From an uncultured Alistipes sp. (GTDB lineage: Bacteria > Bacteroidota > Bacteroidia > Bacteroidales > UBA932), in NCBI GenBank assembly GCA_900550465.1, contig URSC01000003.1, positions 1-64,000 of the forward strand: 64,000 nucleotides of DNA, given 5' to 3'. Under the pieces are notes generated by a model, which did no database searches, was not told where the DNA came from, and saw only the letters and a program-made list of their open reading frames with translations. Of this stretch, positions 17,765-26,463 are shown in pieces. A program made the position numbers and the translations under genes. Numbering within the stretch: the first letter of the stretch is position 1; each line of letters starts with the position of its first letter.

Positions 17765-19079
17765 AGCATTTCAAAGGATATATACACAGCTGGAGGCCAT
17801 CACCAAGGCCACAGTCTCGCTTAAGGCTCAGGGAGTCTCCAACGACGAGCTGGCCACTGTCGCCGGACGTCTGGCCCAGGTGGTGAAGATCAAGGACGAC
17901 CTGGTCACTCTTCAGGTCTACGAAGGCACCGAAGGTATCCCGACCGATGCCGAGGTGACATTCTTCGGAGAACCGCCCGCCCTCAACGTCAGCGAGGATC
18001 TTGCCGGCCGTTTCTTCGATGCCTACGGCCGTCCCATAGACGGAGGCCCGGAGGTGGAGGGAGAGCGCCGTTTCATCGGAGGACCGTCGGTAAACCCCTA
18101 CAAGAGAAAACAGCCCTCCCAGCTGATTCCCACAGGAATCGCCGGCATTGACCTCAACAACACCCTTGTCTCCGGCCAGAAGATTCCATTCTTCGCAGAC
18201 CCGGACCAGCCCTACAACCAGGTCATGGCCATGGTGGCCCTCCGCGCGGATGTGGACAAGATCATCCTCGGAGGCATGGGACTCTCGAACGATGACTACC
18301 TGTATTTCAAGAACATGTTCGAGAATGCAGGAGCCCTGCACAAGATCATAAGCTTCGTGAACACCACCGAGCAGCCCCCCGTCGAGCGTCTGCTTATTCC
18401 GGACATGGCCCTGACTGCCGCCGAGTATTTTGCCGTGGACAAGAATGAGAAGGTCCTGGTACTTCTGACCGACATGACCCTCTATGCGGACGCCCTGTCG
18501 ATAGTATCCAACCGTATGGACCAGATACCGTCGAAGGATTCCATGCCCGGTTCGCTGTACTCCGACCTGGCGAAAATCTACGAAAAGGCCGTGCAGCTGC
18601 CTGCCGGAGGCTCCATCACCATCATCGCCGTGACCACCCTCAACGACGGGGACATCACCCACGCCATCCCCGACAACACCGGATACATCACCGAAGGACA
18701 GCTCTTCCTGCGTCAGGACAGCGACACCGGCAAGGTCATCGTGGATCCGTTCCGCTCCCTGTCCCGTCTGAAACAGCTGGTTATCGGCAAGAAGACGCGC
18801 GAGGACCACAACCAGGTGATGAACACCGCCGTCCGTCTCTACGCCGACGCCGCCAACGCCAAGACCAAGCTGGAGAACGGCTTCGACCTCAGCGATTACG
18901 ACAACCGCTGCCTGGCCTTCGCCAAGGACTACTCCAACCACCTGCTGGCCATCGACGTCAACATCTCGATAGAGGAGATGCTCGACACCGCCTGGATGCT
19001 CTTCGCCCGCCATTTCTCCAAGGCCGAGACAGGTATCAAGGAGGCACTTATACATAAGTACTGGAGGGAAAATGATTAA
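17754..19079 (+). CDS. V-type ATPase subunit B
   Basis: A 441-residue non-catalytic head subunit. It shares the barrel/nucleotide-domain fold of subunit A but lacks a working P-loop: the corresponding region reads SGQKIPFFADP. Length is a little short of the usual ~460. The gene overlaps subunit A upstream by 11 nt and subunit D downstream by 8 nt. Confidence 0.96.
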   Translation: MTNKAFQRIYTQLEAITKATVSLKAQGVSNDELATVAGRLAQVVKIKDDLVTLQVYEGTEGIPTDAEVTFFGEPPALNVSEDLAGRFFDAYGRPIDGGPEVEGERRFIGGPSVNPYKRKQPSQLIPTGIAGIDLNNTLVSGQKIPFFADPDQPYNQVMAMVALRADVDKIILGGMGLSNDDYLYFKNMFENAGALHKIISFVNTTEQPPVERLLIPDMALTAAEYFAVDKNEKVLVLLTDMTLYADALSIVSNRMDQIPSKDSMPGSLYSDLAKIYEKAVQLPAGGSITIIAVTTLNDGDITHAIPDNTGYITEGQLFLRQDSDTGKVIVDPFRSLSRLKQLVIGKKTREDHNQVMNTAVRLYADAANAKTKLENGFDLSDYDNRCLAFAKDYSNHLLAIDVNISIEEMLDTAWMLFARHFSKAETGIKEALIHKYWREND

Positions 19080-19677
19080 ATTCCAATATAACAAGACGTC
19101 GCTCGGCGAGCTGGGCAAGCAGCTGAAGATCCGCACCCGGGCCCTGCCTACCCTGAAGAACAAGGAGGCGGCCCTGCGCTTAGAGGTCAAGAAGGCCAAG
19201 AGGCGCTCGGATGAGCTGCTGGAGGAGCTCTCGGCCGCACTGGAGAGGTACAGCTACCTGTCCGGGCTCTGGAACGAGTTCGAACCGGGGCTCATCTCGG
19301 TGCGGGACGTGGAGCTGGTCACGGCCAAGTTCGCGGGGGTGAGGATACCGGAGCTCAAGGATGTCATCTACGACGTCCGGGAGTTCAACCTCTTCCAGAA
19401 ACCCCTGTGGTACAGCGACGGTGTGCAGATACTCAAGGACCTCGCCCGGCTGGGAATAGAGTCCGAGATATGCTCCGAGAAGAGCCGCATACTGGACTTC
19501 TCCCGCAAGAAGACCACACAGAAGGTCAATCTGTATGAAAAGGTGCAGATACCAGGGTACAATGAGGCTATTCTCAAGATCAAGCGTTATCTGGAAGACG
19601 AGGAGAATCTCTCCAAGGCTTCCCAGAAAATAGTCAAGAACCGTCACGACCTGGAAGCAGAGGAGGAAGCACTATGA
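19072..19677 (+). CDS. V-type ATPase subunit D
   Basis: A 201-residue protein with long N- and C-terminal helices forming an antiparallel coiled coil and a short central region. It is the central rotor shaft inside the A3B3 head. The start overlaps the end of subunit B, and the stop overlaps subunit I by 4 nt. No subunit F gene, which normally binds D, is seen in this operon. Confidence 0.92.
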   Translation: MIKFQYNKTSLGELGKQLKIRTRALPTLKNKEAALRLEVKKAKRRSDELLEELSAALERYSYLSGLWNEFEPGLISVRDVELVTAKFAGVRIPELKDVIYDVREFNLFQKPLWYSDGVQILKDLARLGIESEICSEKSRILDFSRKKTTQKVNLYEKVQIPGYNEAILKIKRYLEDEENLSKASQKIVKNRHDLEAEEEAL

Positions 19678-21485
19678 TAACGAAAATGACCAAATACTCC
19701 ATGATCCTCCTGTCGGGGGACCTGGAACGTTTCCTGGCAGGAGTGCAGGAACTCGGGATGGTGGACATCACCCGGTCCGTCACAGGCACCGACGGGACAT
19801 CGAAGGAGATGACCTCCCTGATAGAGAGGTGCAGGGCCGCTGAAAGCATACTCGCTGCCGTGGCCAAGGAACATCCGGAGATAACCGCCGCCCCTGCCTC
19901 CGGCCTGAGCGCGGAGCAGCTGCTGAAAGCGGTCGAGGACAATACGGCCCGCCGCAACGCCATTGCCTCCGAAATGGAAACGCTGGAGAAAGAATACCGC
20001 AACGCCCTGCCCTGGGGAGAATTCGCCCCTGAGGATGTAACCCGTCTGCGGGCTGCAGGACTGACTCCCCATTTTTACTGCGTAAGCAACAAGCAGTATT
20101 CCCCCGCGTGGGAGCAGCAGTACCCGATGAGCGTACTCGCGCGCTCGGCAGGCAACACTTACTTCGTCGTAATCGGCGGAGAGGAGGCGGAATACACCTT
20201 CCCTGTATCCGACGAGGCGGCATTTCCGGCCCGTCCTGCCTCACAGGTAATGAAGGATATCTCCGCCCTTGAGGCAGAGGACGGGAAACTGCTGGAGAAG
20301 ACAGCCGGATACGCCCCACTCTCCGGCCTTCTGCAGGAACTATCCGGACAGACATTCGCACGGCTGGACCTGCATCTGGCCGGGACATCTTCCCTGCTTG
20401 AAGGAGAAGGGGCCATCAGCGTGGTGGAAGGCTTCGCCCCTACCGCCGACGATGCCCGCGTGCAGGAGTATCTGAACAACGGCCCGTGCACCGTGTACTG
20501 GCAGTCCGAGGCGGCCAAGGGCTCCGACAACCCTCCGGTAAAACTGCGCAACAACTGGTTTGCCCGCCTCTTCGAGCCGGTCGGAAGCCTATACGAGCTG
20601 CCCAACTACGACGAGCTGGACCTCACACCCTATTTCGCTCCTTTCTATATGCTCTTCTTCGGCTTCTGCCTGGGAGACATGGGATACGGACTGATACTTG
20701 TTATTGCCGGCATCGCCGCCGCACTGGCCCTGCCCAGATTCAAGGTCTACGGCAAGCTGATTGCCTGGCTGGGGGTCGGCTCGCTCATCATGCCGCTGTT
20801 CTCAGGTACGTTCTTCGGCATGAAACTGGCTGATATACTGCCTATGCCGGACAACATCAAGGCCCTGTTCTTCTCGGACCTGAAGATGTTCTGGTTCGCC
20901 ATCATCTTCGGACTGTTCCAGATAGTGTTCGCAAGGATGCTCAAGGCGATATTCGCTTTCTCCAAGCGGCGCTGGGACGAGGCGCTGACAGAGGTCGGCT
21001 GGAGCCTGCTGATCGTGTGGGCCGCATGCGCCTACGCCGGTTCGCAGATGGGGACCAAGCTTCTGCCGCACATCGTATCGCAGATTCTGGTCTTCGGAGG
21101 ACTGATACTGGTGCTGTTCTGCAGCAAGCCGGCCAAGTTCTTCCTGCTGCGTCCGCTCAAGGGCATCGTATCCCTCTACGATATCACCAGCATTTTCGGC
21201 GACATGCTCTCGTACATCCGTCTGTTCGGACTGGGTACGACCGGCGGCATCCTCGCACTGGTGATCAACTCGATAGCCATGACCCTTTCGGGCATCCCCT
21301 ACGTGGGCTGGCCGGTCACGGTGATATTCCTCATATTCGGGCATCTGGCAGTCATGGGACTGTCCTGTCTCGGAGCATTCGTACACCCGGTCCGTCTTAC
21401 CTTCGTGGAGTTCTACAAGAATGTGGGCTTCGAGGGAGGCGGCAGGGCCTACAGACCGTTGAAATCATATAGTAATAACAAATAA
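19674..21485 (+). CDS. V-type ATPase membrane subunit I
   Basis: A 603-residue two-part protein. The N-terminal half (about 1-310) is soluble with coiled-coil segments. The C-terminal half has roughly seven or eight transmembrane helices and the conserved YFAPFYMLFFGFCLGDMGYG block. It is the stator that provides the ion half-channels against the K ring. The essential Arg is expected in the last helices, and an Arg lies in FGDMLSYIRLFGLG. Shorter than many homologues (about 650) but complete. Confidence 0.93.
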   Translation: MITKMTKYSMILLSGDLERFLAGVQELGMVDITRSVTGTDGTSKEMTSLIERCRAAESILAAVAKEHPEITAAPASGLSAEQLLKAVEDNTARRNAIASEMETLEKEYRNALPWGEFAPEDVTRLRAAGLTPHFYCVSNKQYSPAWEQQYPMSVLARSAGNTYFVVIGGEEAEYTFPVSDEAAFPARPASQVMKDISALEAEDGKLLEKTAGYAPLSGLLQELSGQTFARLDLHLAGTSSLLEGEGAISVVEGFAPTADDARVQEYLNNGPCTVYWQSEAAKGSDNPPVKLRNNWFARLFEPVGSLYELPNYDELDLTPYFAPFYMLFFGFCLGDMGYGLILVIAGIAAALALPRFKVYGKLIAWLGVGSLIMPLFSGTFFGMKLADILPMPDNIKALFFSDLKMFWFAIIFGLFQIVFARMLKAIFAFSKRRWDEALTEVGWSLLIVWAACAYAGSQMGTKLLPHIVSQILVFGGLILVLFCSKPAKFFLLRPLKGIVSLYDITSIFGDMLSYIRLFGLGTTGGILALVINSIAMTLSGIPYVGWPVTVIFLIFGHLAVMGLSCLGAFVHPVRLTFVEFYKNVGFEGGGRAYRPLKSYSNNK

Positions 21486-21500
21486 AAACAATTTTATCGT

Positions 21501-21962
21501 ATGTCAACACCTTTAATCTTAGCTTACGTCGGAATGGCAGTGATGCTCACATTGTCCTGCATCGGCAGTGCCATAGGCGTGACAATGGGCGGCAACACCA
21601 CCGTCGCCGGCCTCAAGAAGAAACCGGAAATCTTCGGTAAATCCATGCTCCTCTGCGTGCTTCCTTCCACTCAGGGACTGTACGGATTCGCAGGATTCTT
21701 CCTCATGCTCAGCCGACTGGGAGCCATGGAGGACGCCTCTCAGGTGCTCACCATGAACCAGGGTCTGGCAATGGCCGCTGCCGGTCTGGCCCTCGGCTTC
21801 GTAGGCCTGTGGTCCGCCATCAAGCAGGCCAGCCTCGTCAGCAACGGTATCAACGAGATGTCCAACGGACACGACGTCTTCTCCCGCACCATGATCCTCG
21901 CCGTGTTCCCCGAGCTCTACGCCATCCTGGCATTTGCCTGCGCATTCCTCGCTCTGCCGTAG
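21501..21962 (+). CDS. V-type ATPase K subunit with sodium-type ligands
   Basis: A 153-residue proteolipid with four transmembrane helices (two fused c-type hairpins). The first hairpin has LPSTQGLYGF, giving Leu54, Thr57 and Gln58; the loop before hairpin two gives Gln109; and FPELY gives Glu138. These match the five residues that bind Na+ in the Enterococcus hirae NtpK ring (L61, T64, Q65, Q110, E139), pointing to sodium rather than proton coupling. As in other V-type rings, only one of the two hairpins carries the carboxylate. Palindromic element copy 3 begins 19 nt after its stop. Confidence 0.94.
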   Translation: MSTPLILAYVGMAVMLTLSCIGSAIGVTMGGNTTVAGLKKKPEIFGKSMLLCVLPSTQGLYGFAGFFLMLSRLGAMEDASQVLTMNQGLAMAAAGLALGFVGLWSAIKQASLVSNGINEMSNGHDVFSRTMILAVFPELYAILAFACAFLALP

Positions 21963-21981
21963 GGGCATTTCTGCTTAGGAC

Positions 21982-22088
21982 GACACAAAGATAACCTCCG
22001 AAAGGACCAGACCCTCCCACCGCTTCGCGGCGGGCCCCTCCCTCTAGAGCCGAGGGCGGCTAGTCCTTTCGGAGGTTATCTTTGTGTC
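21982..22088 (+). repeat. Palindromic intergenic element, copy 3
   Basis: A perfect 26-bp inverted repeat (21982-22007 and 22063-22088) encloses a 55-nt core (22008-22062) that differs from copy 2 only at core position 4 (A for G), the bulged base in the proposed fold. The arms differ from those of copy 2 at 13 of the 26 aligned positions, always with the matching change on the other side. It lies between the convergent V-ATPase operon and the metallo-hydrolase gene. Confidence 0.93.
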
Positions 22089-22111
22089 TACCGCTGATTA
22101 GTATCCAGCAG

Positions 22112-22906
22112 CTATTCGGCGGCGGGGGTACGGAAGTCGAGGAAGCCTTCGGGGAGATGCATGCCGGCTACGAGCAGGTGCTGTTCGCGGGCGATGCGGA
22201 GCATGTGCTTGCGGGCTGCGACGGCGGCCTCCTGGTCCATGTCGTAGGTGGCGCAGATCTCGGGATGGTCTAGCTGGAGGGCGAGGCCGTGGATGATGTC
22301 GCCCCAGATGAGGATGTCATCGATGCGGAATACCGTATGGCCGGGAGTGTGCCCGACGGCGTAGAGAGCCTCCACACCGCACGGCAAGATGTCTCCGAAC
22401 TGGAAGAGATGCAGGCGGTCGCTGTAGGCATTCATGGTCCGGACTGCCCCGGCGTTCCGGTCTGCGGGCATGTTCATCCATGCATCATACTCGGGCCTGG
22501 AGGCGTAGACCTGGGCGTTGGTATACACTGGTGCACCGTCCGGGCCCAGCATCCCTCCGATATGGTCTCCGTGGAAATGGGTCAGAAACAGGTAATCCAC
22601 ATCATCGGGAGAGAGTCCCAGCGAATCCAGACCCCGGCGTATGCCCCCTTCGGGCAGTCCGAGCCCGGTATCGAACAGCAGCACCTTGCCGTCCTTGCGT
22701 ACCAGAAAGGCGCTGATGGAGGAAGGTACGGCTTCCTTGAGACCGAGCGATGTCACAAGTTCTGGGGAAGCATCGGGGAAAAGAGTGAGGGACTGACCGG
22801 AGGCCTTGTCGCACAGCCAGATGATTTCAGTTTCAGATTTGCCGGAAGAACATCCGCCTGCCAGCAGTATCATTGCCGCAGCTGTGATTGTGATAATGTG
22901 TTTCAT
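22112..22906 (-). CDS. Metallo-beta-lactamase-fold hydrolase, lipoprotein
   Basis: A 264-residue protein starting at 22906 (MKHIITITAAAM), with a signal peptide and lipobox at Cys19 (AGGC). The reading frame continues far upstream inside the MATE gene, but that part is a shadow frame. The metal motif HFHGDH is at residues 110-115, followed by a GHTPGHT block with a further His ligand and a WGDIIHG block with Asp and His. It fits the lactonase/glyoxalase-II-like branch; the substrate cannot be told. It follows the MATE gene by 14 nt. Confidence 0.87.
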   Translation of the reverse strand: MKHIITITAAAMILLAGGCSSGKSETEIIWLCDKASGQSLTLFPDASPELVTSLGLKEAVPSSISAFLVRKDGKVLLFDTGLGLPEGGIRRGLDSLGLSPDDVDYLFLTHFHGDHIGGMLGPDGAPVYTNAQVYASRPEYDAWMNMPADRNAGAVRTMNAYSDRLHLFQFGDILPCGVEALYAVGHTPGHTVFRIDDILIWGDIIHGLALQLDHPEICATYDMDQEAAVAARKHMLRIAREQHLLVAGMHLPEGFLDFRTPAAE

Positions 22907-22920
22907 AGCAGAGAGTGTCT

Positions 22921-24276
22921 TTATTGTTTCTGCAAATTTACATTTTTCCGCCGTAAATAGAAATAGTACGCTATGCCGACTCCGTCTGCCAGGGCCCATC
23001 CGATGGGTATGGACCACCAGATGCCGATGACGCCGACAGAAGGAATGGCCGCGAGGATGTAGGCAAGGACGACGCGGGTGCCGAGAGACAGTACGGTAAG
23101 TACGACGGACATGGCCGGCATGCGGATGGCGCGGTAGTATCCGTACAGCAGGAAAAGAATGCCGATGCCGAAGTAGAAAGAGCCCTCCACCCGCAGGTAC
23201 TGCACTCCGAGACGGATGATTTCCACCTCTTCCGCCCGTACGAAGATGAGCATCAGCGGCCGTGCCAGCAGAAAGACCAGGAGCGAGACAGCCAGAGAGA
23301 ACAGCACCGATATCAGGAATGCGCTCCGGACTCCCTTCCGTATCCGCTCCGACTTGCCAGCGCCGTAGTTCTGAGCCGTGAACGTGGAGAACGCATTGCC
23401 GAACTCCTGCACCGGCATATAGGCGAACGAGTCGATCTTCACCGCCGCCGCAAAAGCCGCCATCACCGCCGTTCCGAAGGTATTGACCAGCCCCTGCACC
23501 ATCAGTATGCCGAAATTCATCACCGACTGCTGCACACAGGTCAGCGTCGAGAACGAGGCTATTTCCCTTACCGAAGCACCGTCCAGCCGCATATCCTCCC
23601 TCCGTAACCGCAGTTCCGGCCGCCTGCACAGCACATAGACCATCAGCCCGAGTGCCGATACCCCCTGAGCCGCCACCGTTGCCAGAGCCGCACCGCCTAC
23701 CCCCATGCCGAAGCCGAGGATGAACAGCAGGTCCAGAGCGATATTGAGTACCACCGAAACCCCGAGGAACCACAGCGGAGTGACCGAGTCCCCGACCGCC
23801 CGGAGCAGGGCCGCATAGAAATTGTAAAGGAAAGTGAAAGGGATGCCGCCGAAGATAATGAGCAGGTACAGCCGCAGCATACCGTATATCTCAGCCGGCA
23901 CCTGGAGCAGCCTCAGAATCGGGTCAATGAGGGCAAACGACGCCACAGTGAGGGCAGCCGTCACACACCCGATCAGCACCAACGACACGTAGATACTGCG
24001 CCGCAAGCCGGACATGTTCCCCGCTCCGAACTGCAGCGAGAACACCGTCCCGCTGCCCATCGCCAAGCCCAGCAGCACCGATATCAGAAACGTCATCAGG
24101 CTGTAGGCAGACCCGACAGCTGCCAGCGCATCGGAGCCTATGCACCGTCCTACTATCAGGGTATCAGCGATATTATAGCACTGCTGCATCAGCGAGCCGA
24201 GCATCATCGGCAGGGTGAATCGCAGCAGCGTGGAAGTGATGCCGCCAACAGTGAGGTCTCCGGTACGGGCTGTCAT
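22921..24276 (-). CDS. MATE-family efflux transporter
   Basis: A 451-residue inner-membrane protein with about 12 hydrophobic helices in two related halves, typical of multidrug and toxic compound extrusion pumps driven by Na+ or H+. Start chosen at 24276 (MTARTGDLTVGG), because the extension up to 24360 is compositionally unlike the family and runs back into the terminator region. The first helix pattern LRFTLPMMLGSLMQQCYNIA is a normal MATE beginning. The transported compound is unknown. Confidence 0.9.
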   Translation of the reverse strand: MTARTGDLTVGGITSTLLRFTLPMMLGSLMQQCYNIADTLIVGRCIGSDALAAVGSAYSLMTFLISVLLGLAMGSGTVFSLQFGAGNMSGLRRSIYVSLVLIGCVTAALTVASFALIDPILRLLQVPAEIYGMLRLYLLIIFGGIPFTFLYNFYAALLRAVGDSVTPLWFLGVSVVLNIALDLLFILGFGMGVGGAALATVAAQGVSALGLMVYVLCRRPELRLRREDMRLDGASVREIASFSTLTCVQQSVMNFGILMVQGLVNTFGTAVMAAFAAAVKIDSFAYMPVQEFGNAFSTFTAQNYGAGKSERIRKGVRSAFLISVLFSLAVSLLVFLLARPLMLIFVRAEEVEIIRLGVQYLRVEGSFYFGIGILFLLYGYYRAIRMPAMSVVLTVLSLGTRVVLAYILAAIPSVGVIGIWWSIPIGWALADGVGIAYYFYLRRKNVNLQKQ

Positions 24277-24311
24277 CAGATACAGTTCTAATAAACGACT
24301 GCTAATATACG

Positions 24312-24343
24312 AAAAAGGGCGGCAGAACGGATTCTGTCGCCCT
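24312..24343 (-). terminator. Intrinsic terminator after the M16 protease pair
   Basis: On the minus strand a 12-bp stem (24343-24332 with 24327-24316, one G-U type mismatch) with a 4-nt loop is followed by a T run at 24316-24312. It lies 39 nt past the stop of the second M16 gene and ahead of the MATE gene. Confidence 0.85.
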
Positions 24344-24381
24344 CCTTTATGGATTCGCAACTGCGGGGATGCCGCACTGCA

Positions 24382-26442
24382 CTACAGCTGGTCGGGAGTA
24401 AGACCGGAGTTGATAGTCACCTCGGTTACCTTGGCCTCGACTACGCCTACCTGGGGCAGGGTTGTCTTCTGCACCATCGGGTAGAGAATGCCGTAGGGGG
24501 TCTGCTGGTAGTCAGCGAAGATCACTTCCTGGGTCTGGCCCTGGGCAGAGGCAATGCTCTTTACCTTAAGACCTGTGGCCACATCGTAGAAGTTGTAGCT
24601 GGCCATACCGCCCTTCTCCTGGCGTACCTTGTAGGCATCGCTGCCGTCCACGTTCTCGATGCCCTCGAGTGTGAATACATATCCCTGCTCTGCTCCGAGA
24701 ATCTCGGGGAAGGGATAGATGTCGCTCATCGCCTCTACCTGTGCGGGGTCAGTAATTTCCTGCTCCATACCGCCGGCGGACACCTTGATCTTGCCGTCGC
24801 GGAGTACTATGTTCGAGATAGGGTTGCCGCCCATGGCCTGGGTGATGGAGAAGCACTTCTGGTCGATGATACGCTTGGTAGTAGTGGTCATGCTCATACC
24901 CATGACGTTCATCTCCACGTTCTCGGTCATGTCGTTGATGCCCTCCACGAGAGCGCGGCCGCCGATAGCCTCGAGATAGCTGTCGAGCACGGACTCTACA
25001 GTCACGCCCTCAGCCACGGCCTTGCGCTCGATGGGCTTGCCCTCGAAATCGAGCTCCACTACCACTCCGTCAGAGTCGTATGCAGCCAGAGCGGGTATCA
25101 CGGAAGGATCACCTACGCAGAACCAGTACATGTTGTCGGGATCGAAGTACTTGGCCACCACGGCACGGATATCGTCCAGTGTCAGGGCATCCAGTCTCTG
25201 GAGATAGGTTGCGTAATAGTCAGCGGGCAGACCGTAGCGCTCGATATTGTAGGCATAGGAGGCAATCTGGTCGGATGACTCGAGAGAGCGGGAGAAGTCA
25301 CCTGCATACATGGTCTTGAACTTCTTCAGATCGTCCTCGGTGTAGTCACCGTCCATCATGTTCTGCAGTTCCTGGCGCATCTGCACGAAGGAACTGTCGG
25401 TAGCATTGGCGTTGACATCACCGAAAGCGTAGAATGTGGCGGACACTTCGTCAGGGCGTACAGAGGAGTATGCTCCGTATGTCCAGCCGTGAGTCTCGCG
25501 GAGGTTCTTGAACAGTTTGGCGTCAAATCCGCCGCCACCGTAGATACCGTTGGCAATCTGCAGGGCCATCAGGTCCTCTGAGTCACGGGTCAGGGTGATG
25601 GGAGCCATCATGCGTATAGTGGACTGCACGGCTCCGTCCTTGGGCGAGAATACCACCTCGATGCCCTCGGGACGATTGACCGCGGGATCGTCGAAAGTGA
25701 TGACCTCACCGGCCTCCCAGGAAGCCAGGTATTTGCTGCACAGAGCCTTTGCCTCCTTGAGCTTCATGTCGCCGGTGATGATCATTATCGCACTGTTGGG
25801 GATGATGTATTTGTCGTAGTATGCGCGGCAGTCGTCCACGGTGATGTTATTGACAGTAGCCTCAGTCATGATGTCGCTGTAGGAATGTCCCTCGGGATAT
25901 ACAGTGGCTGTCTGGATGTTGGATATAATGGACGAGGGCTGGGTCTCGGACATCTGGAGGACGCCGAGATACTGGTCACGCACCTTATCCATCTCCTCCT
26001 GGGGGAATGTAGGATTGTAGAGCACATCGGAAAGAAGCTCCATCATCTTGTCGGTATACTTGGTCAGCGTAGTAAAGCCGATGAAAGAGGAACCGGTACG
26101 GAAAGAAGCTCCGAGGAAATCCACCTCGTTGTTGATCTGCTCGGCGGTACGGTTGGCAGTACCCTTGCTCCAAAGCTCGCCGAAGAATTCGGACTCACCT
26201 GTCTTGTCTCCCTGCATGTAGGGATCCACGATGAAGTTTATAGCCACCGACACCAGGGGACGGTCGTGGTCCTCCACGAGGATGACGCGGAGACCGTTGT
26301 CAAGAGTGAATTTCTCGAAGTCACCGAACTCCACCACGGGAGCGGGACCTGCCTCAGGAGCCTTGCTTCTGTCTATCTGCGCGCTCAGCTGGAAGAGGGA
26401 CAGCAGGGCGGCTGCAATGGTAAGAGATAATATCTTTTTCAT
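24382..26442 (-). CDS. M16-family peptidase-like protein without the zinc motif, extended C-terminus
   Basis: A 686-residue secreted protein: signal peptide (about 1-21), then two M16 (pitrilysin/insulinase-type) domains over roughly residues 30-450. The HxxEH zinc motif is absent; the region where it should lie reads SEFFGELWSKGT. It therefore resembles the non-catalytic partner in M16B heterodimers. Residues about 460-686 form an extra beta-rich domain recalling LolA-type outer-membrane lipoprotein folds, which most M16B partners lack. It follows the catalytic M16 gene by 21 nt. Role in periplasmic peptide breakdown is inferred. Confidence 0.85.
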   Translation of the reverse strand: MKKILSLTIAAALLSLFQLSAQIDRSKAPEAGPAPVVEFGDFEKFTLDNGLRVILVEDHDRPLVSVAINFIVDPYMQGDKTGESEFFGELWSKGTANRTAEQINNEVDFLGASFRTGSSFIGFTTLTKYTDKMMELLSDVLYNPTFPQEEMDKVRDQYLGVLQMSETQPSSIISNIQTATVYPEGHSYSDIMTEATVNNITVDDCRAYYDKYIIPNSAIMIITGDMKLKEAKALCSKYLASWEAGEVITFDDPAVNRPEGIEVVFSPKDGAVQSTIRMMAPITLTRDSEDLMALQIANGIYGGGGFDAKLFKNLRETHGWTYGAYSSVRPDEVSATFYAFGDVNANATDSSFVQMRQELQNMMDGDYTEDDLKKFKTMYAGDFSRSLESSDQIASYAYNIERYGLPADYYATYLQRLDALTLDDIRAVVAKYFDPDNMYWFCVGDPSVIPALAAYDSDGVVVELDFEGKPIERKAVAEGVTVESVLDSYLEAIGGRALVEGINDMTENVEMNVMGMSMTTTTKRIIDQKCFSITQAMGGNPISNIVLRDGKIKVSAGGMEQEITDPAQVEAMSDIYPFPEILGAEQGYVFTLEGIENVDGSDAYKVRQEKGGMASYNFYDVATGLKVKSIASAQGQTQEVIFADYQQTPYGILYPMVQKTTLPQVGVVEAKVTEVTINSGLTPDQL

Positions 26443-26463
26443 ATCGCTGTTCTTGTCTTATGA

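Noticed and set aside
17736..19199. A 487-codon minus-strand frame opposite V-ATPase subunit B
   Set aside because: It is antisense to a conserved subunit and has no domain or start signal.
22907..23773. Upstream extension of the metallo-hydrolase lipoprotein frame
   Set aside because: It runs antiparallel in frame through the MATE gene, has no domain, and the lipoprotein signal peptide starts at 22906.
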